DNA of 64,000 bases from Aphelocoma coerulescens (Eukaryota; Chordata; Aves; Passeriformes; Corvidae). Position 1 is the stretch's first letter. The number at the start of each line of letters is the position of its first letter. The translations under genes were made by a program, and so were the position numbers. Positions 12,527-23,545 of this stretch are shown one piece after another. A model generated the notes under the pieces. The model did no database searches, was not told the origin of the DNA, and saw nothing but the letters and a program-made list of their open reading frames with translations. The DNA lies in NCBI RefSeq assembly GCF_041296385.1, contig NC_091018.1, positions 3,541,501 through 3,605,500 of the forward strand, given 5' to 3'.

Positions 12527-15500
12527 AACAGTTTCGAAAAATCAGGAAAAAACAAACATCTCTGGGAGCTTTTTTTTTTTTTTAAAGAACTGCTCAGAAG
12601 AGAGTTTTCAATTAAGCTGAAAACACATTTGTGTACATCTCCTTTTGAAGCTGAGTATCCTCCAGGTCACTGAAGATTTGCAGCACTCTGCAGCACCCGC
12701 TGGTGCTGATTGCTCCTGAAGATGTTGGCTAAACAAAGCTGCACAACAGAGCCCTGAGAGGAGACAGTGGGAGCTCACAGTCAGGGCTCTAATGAGTGAT
12801 TTATTTGTTCCCTTCTCCCTGGGCTCACCCATCATTACGTGTTCATTAAGTAATAATTGCCACTGATCGACAGGCTTGTGTATGGATGATGGTAAAAGAA
12901 ACAGGGCTATTAAACCTTCGCTGGCTGGAACAAGTGCATGCCACAACCTATAAGGCAGATTAATGAGAAGAATTAGGCTAAGGATTGTTATATTATGGAC
13001 CACTTCCTTCCTTTTCATTTTATTTATGATTAGAGACAAGTGTAGGACATTTTAGACATTCAGAAATAAAAGAAAAACAATGTGAAATCCATCTGTGGAC
13101 CATATTGTGCTGTTCAAGTGCTTCTGACCCTCAACAGCAGCTGTTCATGACCTGTACTGATAATTAAATCTGTTTGGTGGTTTTCAGCTGGGTTTCATAA
13201 GTAGCATGTAGACCAGTTGGAGTAAAGGACAAGAGGGTATCACAAATAAGATTCAAAGTCAAATCAGGCTTCTCATGGATCAGTTGTGAGTAAGTCCTTG
13301 TATAAATAAATATTTAAAAATCTCTGAAAGGCCTAACCTTGTATTAGCTGGGGACAGTGGCCAATTTATGATGACTCCAATTATGATTTTATTGCACTAG
13401 TTCCAATATATTATTTCCAGAGTTATAGGTAGGAATAAGTTTTGGGATCTGCTCACTTGATCAGTAGCATCCCAGGAGAGGAGGTTGCCATAAAACCTTG
13501 ACCAGAGCTGTGCCTCTGGAGTCAAGGTGCTGTGGCTTTGAAAATACATTTGAATTTAGGTCTACTGGTGCCCTATACATTGAAACATTTTTTCCTGCTC
13601 TCTCAGGTAGGACTATAACAGCTGCCTATAATCTTTCCTTCAGCAGCTTTTTCCAGCTGGATGTTCACCTCTAAGTAGAATTATTGAAAACTTTCTCTCA
13701 CAGTGTGTGCATTTCTTTCTGAATTATAGCATCATTTATTAATTTTTTTTGGCTTATTTTTCTTTGTTGCATCTGAGAATCAGGTCAGCATTGCTGTTAT
13801 TATTGAGCCAAATGGCAGTGGCTGTCTAACAAACTTGATGGGTTTTGAGCTTAGGTAATTCCTCCTTTTCATTGTGCTCTCAGGGGCCCTGCAATCAATC
13901 TCCTAATAAAAAAGGAAATGCCTTTTGTTGACTTTTACAGACTGAAAGGTCAGGATAGCACTTAATGAGAACAAAAGATGGAGCAAAATGGGAAACAGGA
14001 GAGGGTTAATTAAGTACACTGATTGCAGTTATTTTATAATTCCAGAAAGCATTGTCCTGTGTTAGTGCTTTAAAAATACAGCTTTAATTATTATGCTGGG
14101 TAACAAAACTACCTTAGGGTGGATTCTGCCAGTGCTCTGCCATTGATTGCTGCAGAAATCTAATGCTGCAGTATTTCCTCTGCCACTGCTGCCAGGGCTG
14201 GCTCAGAATATCTACTGTAACTGCTTGAAATTCAGCAGCAGTGGGAACTCAGAGGCAAAAGTTTCCAGTCTGCATCTCAATCCCACAGCAGCATTGATGA
14301 AAAGCTGGATAATTGCTTTTAAGTATGGCAAGTAAAAAGAATTGTTTGACTTTTTGAATATATTGCTGTTTATTTTTAATCACTTCAAAACCAAAAAGAT
14401 AAAACTATTAATATATCCATGGTACCCCATTTAGAAAAGGAGTTAACCCTGCCTTCTGAATTTGCCTGAAAATAAGCTGAGTGTGAGAAAATGTATTATT
14501 TAAAATATTGTGTGATGTGCCTCCTATTTTATGAAATCTTATTCCTGACTTACTGTGAGTTACAGCAAGAGATCATACAGGGGAACATGATGGACTAGAA
14601 TGGCCAAAAGAAGAAAAAAGAAAGTGAATTGGACACATTTCTTCCATCCTTAACTCAATTTTGAGAACAGATCCTGTGTTTTCTTTAATGAATTCCAACC
14701 TGTGCTCACTGGGAAGAAGTGAGGGGGGCACCATTATCTGTAAATATCCAGGGATAAATTGGTTTCTAGGCTGTTGTGGAAAATATGCATTTGCAATTAG
14801 CTATAAAATATTGTCATAGCTGTTTTTACACTATACAGATTTCTAATATGAGAATAGAGATATTAAATTATGGATACTTGGATGTGATAGCTTAATACTT
14901 TTTTAGAAAAATTAAAATCACGTGCAGGAGCAGGAATGAGGAAATTATCAGCATTTTCTGAGAGAAGGAAAGAAGAATAAGCTCTGCCTTGTGTATATGA
15001 ACTTTAGAGAAGAACAATATTTGAAGTTTCAGACAGCTACAAAGTTTCAATATTTTTTCATAATTTGCATTTATTAATTTAGAAACTAAACACTAGGAAA
15101 CAAAATAGAGAAAAACTTCTACCCACACATTTTTGTAACTATGTTATTAGTTATAAATACTGAAAATAAATATAAATACCACCCAAAAGCTGGAAGCGAT
15201 TTCTGTTCTTTCATTTCCATTATCACATCTGCAAGAGTTTGTAAACTCAACTTCTTTGGATTTAATTATTTATGAGCCTTTAATGAGCATTTTATAGAAG
15301 GTGAAAATCCTCCCTTTGTTTTCAGTTTCAATGAAGAGATTAAAATAATTAAGTAGTGATTAGACTTGCATTGACCTTTGCTAACAAACTTTCTTCCACA
15401 ACTGGCAAACCTCAAAACTTTTTCCCTTTCCTGGAAACAACTTAATGTGCTGCTGAAGAGCACCAAAGGCCACTGCTGGAATCACCCCAGAAACAAGGAA

Positions 15501-18500
15501 TTTTTTTTTTAACTGTTTATTGGCTTGGGAAAAATCAGAATCTTCTCTGCAGAATTCTTTGCCCTGAATAGCAAACAATGAATTCCAAGGGCACAAGTGA
15601 TAACCTCTTCAAATCTGGGACAATGTTGTCCTTGGACTCTGGTAAAACCTCATTTTCCCTGAAAGCCTTAAACAAAGGGCTCTACTATAATTCATCTTTT
15701 AATTTTAGTATCTTGCTGCAAGGTTTTAATACAGAATGTTGTGTTAAAAATTCTTGACACATCTTCTAAACATCTTTTACCCATTTTTGCCAGGATAGGA
15801 AAAAGCTCTACATTTAATCATTACTTTGCATCCATAATACCTTTTTTAATTTAAATATTCACTGAATATTCACTTAAAAAACATTTAATCTCTTAGTTAG
15901 TTACTTGGTTTGGTTGTTACCCGTTGATTGCCTGTGTTAGGGTAAAAAAATTCTTTAAGGTTGGACTTTTTAAATGTTACCTTGAGAAGTATTAGATGAT
16001 CCTGAGCCTGTTAAGCACTGATAATGTTGTTAAATCAGGTTCTGGAGTGTTTTTCTCCTAAATAGTGTTTCATTTTCCTTTAAATAGTTGAGAAATTTCT
16101 CTCTGTAGTCAGGGTACTGACCCCATACTGGTGACTTGTTTCTTTATTTATGCTAAATAAAAGCAGATCCATGTCCGTGACCTAAGGAGGTGGAAAACCT
16201 TGGAACATTCAGGAAAAGTGAAACCTTTTTAAAGTTATATTTTAAGTCCATTGTCATGCAAACATTAAAAAGAAATCTGATGTTCACACATCCAGCACCC
16301 AGAGCTGATGTAAAGGCTCCATCCCTGGAAGCTTTCCTTGTGCAAAGGATCAGCCCGGGAGCCTTCCCAAGGAAAGGTTTATTTCCAAAAGTGACTTAAT
16401 TCAAGCACTGGGATGACTTTAGTCGTTGTCAGAGTATTGTCTGCTTTTTACACTTCCCAGAGTGGCCAGAGAATAACACAAACTAAGCAGAATTTATGTG
16501 CTTATCATGTGAGCTGTGCTCTCTCTCTTCTGGCTCACCAAAAACATGTCACCACAAGCACTTTATATTTGTTGCTGCACTGCTTTTATTTTGAATTGCC
16601 TGTATTGAAGGCATGTGTATAAATAAGATTATTCAAAACAAAACGCCTGAACTTTAGATGTTTGGGATCAACTATGATTTTATCTATTTTTGACACTGTT
16701 TCCTTGGTTACATGATATCAAAGTCAATTCATTTTAAGCGCAGATATGTTACTGTATATCCTTTAAAAAATGTGTTGGCATGGTAAGTCCACTAAACCTT
16801 GCTGCAGAGTTTTTCAGATAATGAGGTTCCTCCCCTATGATACTGTCATTATTCCAGTTGGGAAAACGCAGAGGGGAGGTGTGCTCAGAAATGAGGGCAG
16901 ATCAGGGCCCAGTTCCTTGGGTGCAGCCGTGTGGAGGACAATCAAGATGGGAAGATACTGGGGGAATGAGACCAGAGAATCTCCAGCCATGTGAAGGGGT
17001 TGTTGTTCTGCTTTCCCTGAAGAAGCTAATGCAGCTCTTCCTCCTAAGATCTTCTCTGGGGAGGTGCTGAAGTGGTGCAAACACCGACTGGAGGCCGAGG
17101 TGCTGCAGGGCTGCTTTAATTCTGAAATCAAACTCTACAGAAGGAGACAGAAATACTGAAGCTCTCAATGAAGGTAGACAGAACAAAGCAGATTTAAGTG
17201 AACTTTTTGGCAACATCTAACATCCACAGAACTGTCGATGACCTCCTGTGACTCACAGGATAGACTGCAAGAAGTCTGTACATGAGGAATCCATGTAGAG
17301 CAGATCCTGGGGGAAACTTGTGCTGCTTTTTTATGGGATTTGGAAAGTGCTTTCATCATTTCAGCCTGTACTGAATTATTGCTTTTCTATTATTTATACC
17401 CCAAAATATTACCATAACAATATCATCTGCATATTAATAACCTCGCCTAGGATTTGATCTGTAATTGAGAATAGATTTTATATTTGATTCATATCTAACA
17501 CGGAACAAAACTTTTCTGATTAAAGGATAATGATTGCTTACTCTTTATTTTACATTAGCAGCCCTTCCTGGAGTCTGAGCTTTGTCATGTTGTGCAGTTT
17601 CCAAAGATGCACTATTAGGTGGTTCTTTGTGCACAAAACATTGAGAAGAATGTTGGGCAGAATTGGTGGCTAGAGAAAAGAGACACAGAAACTGACTTTT
17701 TAATAAAAAAAGTTTTTAATACATGAATCCTTCCTGAAAGCCTGGCCAGCATTGTCACTGCCAGTCCAACCTTTTCCTTCTCTCCTGTCTTCAGAAGAGA
17801 AAAAGGATCTCTCTGAGCTGGCAAAGGTGGTGCAAGGCTTGTCCTGAAGAAGGCAAACCCCACATTTGTGAAGAAATATTGGGGATGGTGTTGACATGGC
17901 CACAGTTCCCTTGTTGTTGTTTCAGGGTTATATTGTATTTCTTTATCTCTCCTTTCTCATTTATATGTTTTCATTTGTTATCACGCTCTCAGAAATGCAT
18001 TAAAAAAAAATTCATTCTATAACTCAGAAATAAAAACATTAAACTTGATTTTACCATAGCAAGAGTGACAGTCAGATGAGATGGTCGAGCTCAGAATCTC
18101 TTATGCTCAAAGACAAATTCTTATTTCCCATCCTGCCAGGGAACTAGACAGCTCCTTTGAAAGATCATTTTAATTCAATACATGCACTTTATAAGAATTG
18201 ATTTTAATTTCATGTATACGAATGCCATTCACTGATGCCAGAGCTCGAAGCTGTGCAGATTGTTTTCATGGAAACTAAGTTGTAGTTGATTTTTTTTTTT
18301 TTACCTCCAAATGAACACATTTTCTTATTGCATGGATGGAAATATGAGTCATTCTACTCCAGCCTTTAACCAAAAACTCTAAAGGTCCATCTATGGGTAC
18401 ATTGCAGTGCCTCTCTGAGAAAATCACAGGAGAAAAGGATCTGGATTGTGTGCAGAGCTTCATCCACCCTATGAAAGGAAAATGCATATTCCTCAAAAAT

Positions 18501-21500
18501 TCAATAGACACAGGAAAAATCATGTTTTGTATCATTCTTGAATCTACCTCAAGAAAGCTGAGGCAAGTAATAATTCCCTTAGGAGATAATTTGACTTAAA
18601 TAACAAACATAAAGCAAAAGCAGACTTCCCAGTTAAGAGACTCTGACACTCCTCTTTGGGACCTGGAGACAACAATAGGCAAAGGCAAAAGCAGGGGAAA
18701 AATGAAGTTGTGAGTGGGGCATTTTAACCCAATGGTTGGGAAATATTGTCCAGAAGAGCCAGAACCCAGTACTGCTCACAAGAGAAATGAGTCTGTCTGC
18801 CAGTGAGTCCCAGGCATGAAAGGAAAGAGCACTTCTCCCTCACAGCTGCACTGCAGTGAGAGATAACTCACATTTAATGCTGGGAGAACCTGACATTTCC
18901 AGGATACTTTACTACAAGTGTTGTAACAAATAAGCAAGGACCATTTCTGCAAATTCTCATATGACCCTGTGGTTTTGGAATTGCTGCTGTGAAAAAGCTA
19001 ACATATTGCTATGTCGCGTGTTTAAGAATTTTAAGTTAAACCCTTCTCACTCAAATGGGAATTTGGCCTGTATTTAGAGTGCTACATGTTCCTTATTGTT
19101 ACTATTGAAGTTACCTCTATGATAGTTTTGCATATTTTTGGCCAATAGCTTTTGCATTGAAATACAGGATTTTTCCCCTAAGTCTGTGCATTAATAAAAG
19201 GATTATTTTAATTAGTATAAGGTCAATTTAGCTTAATGTTTCTTCACTTAATATCTCTGCTAATGGTTACTGAGGGAAAAGAAGAGTGAAGAAAATGATC
19301 AAATAATAGGAAATAGCGAAAATTGGTTAATTATGAGCTGAGGCTTATGCTCTCTACTCCCTCCCCTCAGCAGAGGGGCATCCAGCTTTTCCCCTGCTCT
19401 TACTCCCTCGGTGATTTTAGCTCCTGACTGCACAAGGTGCTGGTCCCAAGCTGTGTGTGCTGAGTGGGCAGCAATTACTCAGGGCCATTAGAGAGAGAGC
19501 ATCTCCAACAGCTCAGACCACACAGCCTTCTCCTCATCTGGGCATTTCTCTTTGTCTCTTGCCTCTCTAATTTTCAAGAAACCTTTAGACCCTTGTGTCT
19601 GGCAGGTTAACAGATAACACTGCTTTTTCTGAAGAAGGAAGGCAAAAAAGTTTGAGAGAAACCTCACTGAAAATTCACCAATATATTTCTTATATTTTAA
19701 GAGTACTTTTTGGTCCAACTGGTCATGAATTTATTGGTAAGAGCAATAAAAGGGGAAGAATGATTTTCATACATCTTCAATAATAGAAACCATCGTATCT
19801 GGTTGTGGAATTTTAGTCTTTTGGTTTTGGGCTGTTAATATCATTGTAATATCAACACAACCTCTGACCAGAAGGAACTTCCAGAACCTTCCTTGGTGAT
19901 TATAGTGTGAAAAGCTGTTTGGAGAAGGCCCTAGTTTGGATGCTGGAACTCAACTTCAACCAGCTGAGATTGGGAACTTCTGAGACTGGGACCGTCCCCC
20001 CACAGAGGGTGCAGATAAATGGCATTGTGTCTGTGAACCTGACATTTCTCAGGCTTCCTCTGAGATCCTAGATAAGTGCAGGCCATTTGTTCACCCTCCC
20101 AAGATCCATTTGATGGTAAGGTTTGGGGGTTGCTCATAGGTGGATTTTCTCTACTGCTTTACCTCTGTTAAGGCAACTGTTCCTTCACAACCCACAAAGC
20201 CTTTTGTGTTAGAGTCAGTGCTCTTCCTACTTCTTACCAGTGGGTTTTCAAAAGATTTCTTGGAATGCTTCCCATCTTTCTCACCTCCTGCAGTGCTCCT
20301 GTGATTGCATTTGTTTTCCTTGCTGCCTGAGCATTTGTGCAGACAGTTTTGCTCCCAGCATTGTCCTGCTGAAGTTCTCTGGTTGTCAGAGGAGATTGCA
20401 GCCAGGGATGCTGCAGTGTCCATCTGATACCCTTAAATCCTTGCTAGCAAACACATAGGCCTTCCTTCTATAATCCTTATTAGTGCTGAATTCCTAAAAA
20501 AATTGCATCTCTTTGAGCCTTTCTGAGCCATGTTTTGGTTCAGCTCAGTGCAGGCTTCTCCCAGTCCAGGTCTCTGATTAGCAGTCATGAAACACTTCTG
20601 AATTTCCTCAGCTCAATCATTCCATCGACGTCTGGATTTTTCTTTGACACTAAGGGGAATTCTGAATTTTTAGATTTGTGAACTCTTACGTGCCATGTGC
20701 CAAGGTAGTCACTCAAGACAGAACATGGTGCTGCACCTCAAGAATTTTAAACTATGGATTCATTGCCAGGTAAATGATTGGGTACAGGTAACAATTTATG
20801 GAGACACTTAGCATTCAACAGAAGGGTCTAAAAACACAGGAGGCTGTTTTCACGTTGTGAGTAAACCTTTGGTATGCTAATATGATATACACAAGTGACA
20901 AAATTGTGAGCTACTTTCTCCCCATGGGACAGAACGAAAATATATAATTCTGTCAGAACAAGATGTGTAAATGAGGTCATTTAAACTTCAAGGGTGCTCA
21001 GGCACTTTGATATTAGTTTCCACACTACACCACGTGAAACTTAAGGTATTTTTTTAAGTACTGGAAGCAAGTTTAGTACCAATTCTGATTGGAGCTACCA
21101 CCAAGAGTATCTGAAATTTTGGACTGTGGATGAAAAATCAGACTAAGGGGGAAAAGAATTTTGTCACAGAACAGATCTTTTATGGAACGATTCAAAGATT
21201 TTGTTAGGTTGTGATATAATAGCAATGACTCCAAATGTAGGTCTCTAATGTTTTTTCTCCAAGTTTTACTCTTGAATGTGCATACTTAGATCTCATCATT
21301 AAAATAGTGTGATTTCGTTTGTTAATTTATGATTGCATTAAACAGCATTTATTCAAATAGCAAGTAAATCAAGCACAGAAACCAGCACTAAGTCTACTAG
21401 GCCAGAAATACTCAATACTTTTCTAAGCACAAAATGGTGAGGTTTCACTCTGAAGTCAGTTAAGGACTTTTTTTATCATTCTGCTTTTAGAATGTTCTTT

Positions 21501-21551
21501 GTAAATCAATTAGGATTTAATATTTTCTTCCCTGGTTTTTTTGTTGTTTTG
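12526..21551. other. Gene-free unique DNA
   Basis: No gene is supported across this stretch. It includes a 143-codon minus-strand ORF (12608-13039) with no family resemblance, inside sequence that looks more like a non-coding conserved block than a gene. Several 60-105-codon ORFs (for example 16835-17216 -) are unrecognisable. Simple A/T tracts occur at 15499-15510 and 18291-18302. No transposon was recognised by eye. Confidence 0.5.
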
Positions 21552-21583
21552 TTTTTTTTTTTTTTGGGGGGGGGGGGGGGGGG
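21552..21583. repeat. T14 followed by G18 homopolymer junction
   Basis: Fourteen T residues are followed directly by eighteen G residues, then TCGCTG. A G18 run can form a G-quadruplex and is very prone to slippage and sequencing error, so its length should be treated as approximate. There is no flanking gene. Confidence 0.95.
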
Positions 21584-22055
21584 TCGCTGTTGCCTCATTG
21601 CCTGTGGCTCTACTAGAAAATCCTAAGTAGTTAATATTTCTGTCAAATGCCTTTTTTTACAGCTCTGACTGCAAAGGATCCATTCTGCCAGAACGGGTAA
21701 CCTGCAGTAAATAGGCTGTGACAGCTTGGTTATTGATTAAAAAAAAGGGGAGGGGAAGATGATGATGATGGCAATGAAGGTTGGTTTACTATTGTCAGTG
21801 TCCTTCATACATCTGTGACAAAACAGGTTTAACACTCAAATAATAGGAAAATCCAGTGGAAAGCTTCATTGCAATTTACATTAGTGTGATATGATTTGAT
21901 CCTACAGCTGCACTCACAAAACACCTGAGCCGTGACACTAATGATTGCATTCCCTGCCTGTTGATGCTAATGTGTATATTAATGAATCTCCTCTCCCTCT
22001 GATCACTGCTCTGAAAAGAATAAAGGAAAGATATCATGTTTTCAGGTCTAGGATC

Positions 22056-22285
22056 ATTTTAAAAGAGTGAAATTGCATACAAAATCTGTTAATGGATTTA
22101 TATTTTTTTACCAGCCATATGTCTCAGTATCTAACACAAATGCCCTTGTGTATTTTGTAATAAGGCCATATTTAAAAGGAAGAGTTACATATAAAATGTG
22201 TAAAAGCAATCTTGCTTTTTTTCTACCAGCCATATGTCTTGGCAGAAAACATCTGTAGCCTTTCACTCTCATATTACATATTTCA
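22056..22285. repeat. Diverged ~115-bp tandem duplication
   Basis: Two adjacent units share the string TACCAGCCATATGTCT, at about 22110-22124 and 22224-22239, exactly 115 bp apart. Upstream of it, both units have AAAAG-GAGT, then ACATA/GCATAC-AAAAT and a T-rich stretch. Downstream there is weaker similarity around ACACAAATG-CCCTT and ACATCTGTAGCCTTT. The units have diverged substantially, so the duplication is old. No coding frame is shared. Confidence 0.7.
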
Positions 22286-22823
22286 TGTTTAGAATTTCTC
22301 TTTCTTGGAGCTCAGTTATGAACCTGTCATTAATCAGTGCAAAAAAAAACCAAAAGGGAAACCAAATAAATAAGAATTACACTTTGAACTTTTGCTCTTT
22401 GTATGTGGTACATAGGGAGGACACTGCCAGCTTGCCTCAGAAAAGGCCAAGGACTGCATAAGCTCCCAGATAAAAATGTCTATCACATTCAGCTCAGGTG
22501 GTCATTTAAGATGAAGAGGGAAGCTCCATCAGCAGAGCAATGTGAGGAAGCCCACCTGTGGTTTGTGTGTCTGCGCTGCGCTGATTGAGGCACTGGGGAG
22601 CTGAAAGTCATTCAGACACACACACTGGGATTCATCAATTAAATATAAACCATTCAAACAAATGCGAGGAAAACAAAGCTTTACACGGCTGGGTTCACAT
22701 TTTGCTGTGTGTTTTCTCCATGATTGCTTCTCTTCACTGAGAGGAAGAAGTGCTTATGGCTGGGAAAACTTGGAGCTAGAAGAACAACATTTTTGAGGCG
22801 ATTTATAAGAACGGTTAAAATTA
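22286..22823. other. Gene-free unique DNA
   Basis: Nothing recognisable is seen apart from a short CA-type run near 22614-22624. The short plus-strand ORFs here are not supported as genes. Confidence 0.5.
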
Positions 22824-23450
22824 CCACAGAATGGTTTGGGTTGGAAGGGACCTTAAAGCCCATCCAGTGCCACCCCTGCCAGGGAAAGGGACACCTCCCA
22901 CTGTCCCAGACTGCTCCAAGCCCCAATGTCCAGCCTGGCCTTGGGCACTGCCAGGGATCCAGGGGCAGCCCCAGCTGCTCTGGGCACCCTGTGCCAGGGC
23001 CTCACAGGGAACAATTCCTTCCCAATATCCCATCTAGCCCTGCCTGCTGTCAGCTCGAAGCCATTCCCCCTCGTCCTGTGCCTCCAGCCCCTTGTCCCAA
23101 GTCCCTCTCCAGCTCTCTTAGAGCCCCTTTAAGCCCTGGAAGGAGTTCAAAGTTCTCCCCAGCCTTTTTGTCTTCTCCAGGCGAACATCCCCAGCTCTCC
23201 CAGCCTGGCTCCAGAGCAGAGGTGCTGCAGCCCTCGGAGCATCTTTGTGATATTCTCCAGACCTGCTCCATCCACGTCCTTCTGCAGCTGGGAGCCTCAG
23301 GGCTGGACACAGGACTCCAGGTGGGGTCTCATGGGAGCAGAGTAGAGAGAAATATCCCTTCCCTCACCCTGCTGCTCACGCTTCTTTTAATGCCCCCACC
23401 CCTCATGATCCTTTGGCTTTCTGGGCTGCCAGTGCCCCTTGCTGGGTCTC
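22824..23450 (-). mobile_element. CR1 LINE, 3' part (minus strand)
   Basis: From the CAGAATGGTTTGGGTTGGAA end, the sequence follows the avian CR1 3' region in reverse orientation. It runs through GGACCTTAAAGCCCATC, GGATCCAGGGGCAGCCCCAG, AAGCCATTCCCCCTCGTCC, CTTCTCCAGGCGAACATCCC, GGTGCTGCAGCCCTCGGAGC, CCAGGTGGGGTCTCATGGGA and GCTTTCTGGGCTGCCAGTGC. This is the end of ORF2 plus the 3' UTR, over 600 bp, and the longest repeat copy in the window. The coding part is broken and has no functional reverse transcriptase. The terminal octamers are lost or reduced to one. A 303-codon ORF on the plus strand (22724-23635) is purely its antisense. Confidence 0.95.
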
Positions 23451-23545
23451 AGTCTCCTCAGTTTAGAGACAATGATGCCATGAGGGAGGGTGGCAAATGC
23501 TTTACACAAATCTGGGTGGAATTCATGCTCCTGCCTGTCAGCAAC
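23451..23545 (-). mobile_element. Probable continuation of the same CR1 after an internal deletion
   Basis: Past the TGCTGGGTCTC point, the expected adjoining CR1 sequence is missing. However, GCCATGAGGGAGGGTGGCAA followed by ATGCTTTACACAAATCTGGG and the later AATTCATGCT resemble the more 5' ORF2 region of CR1 in the same orientation (the region reading GTCAAA-GCCTTGC-AAA-TC and AATCCATGCTG). This suggests a deletion inside a longer original insertion. The similarity is weak and from memory. Confidence 0.5.

Noticed and set aside
12608..13039. 143-codon minus-strand ORF as a gene
   Set aside because: There is no recognisable family, no splice or promoter signals, and a codon pattern unlike a bird exon. 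It is better treated as possible non-coding constraint.
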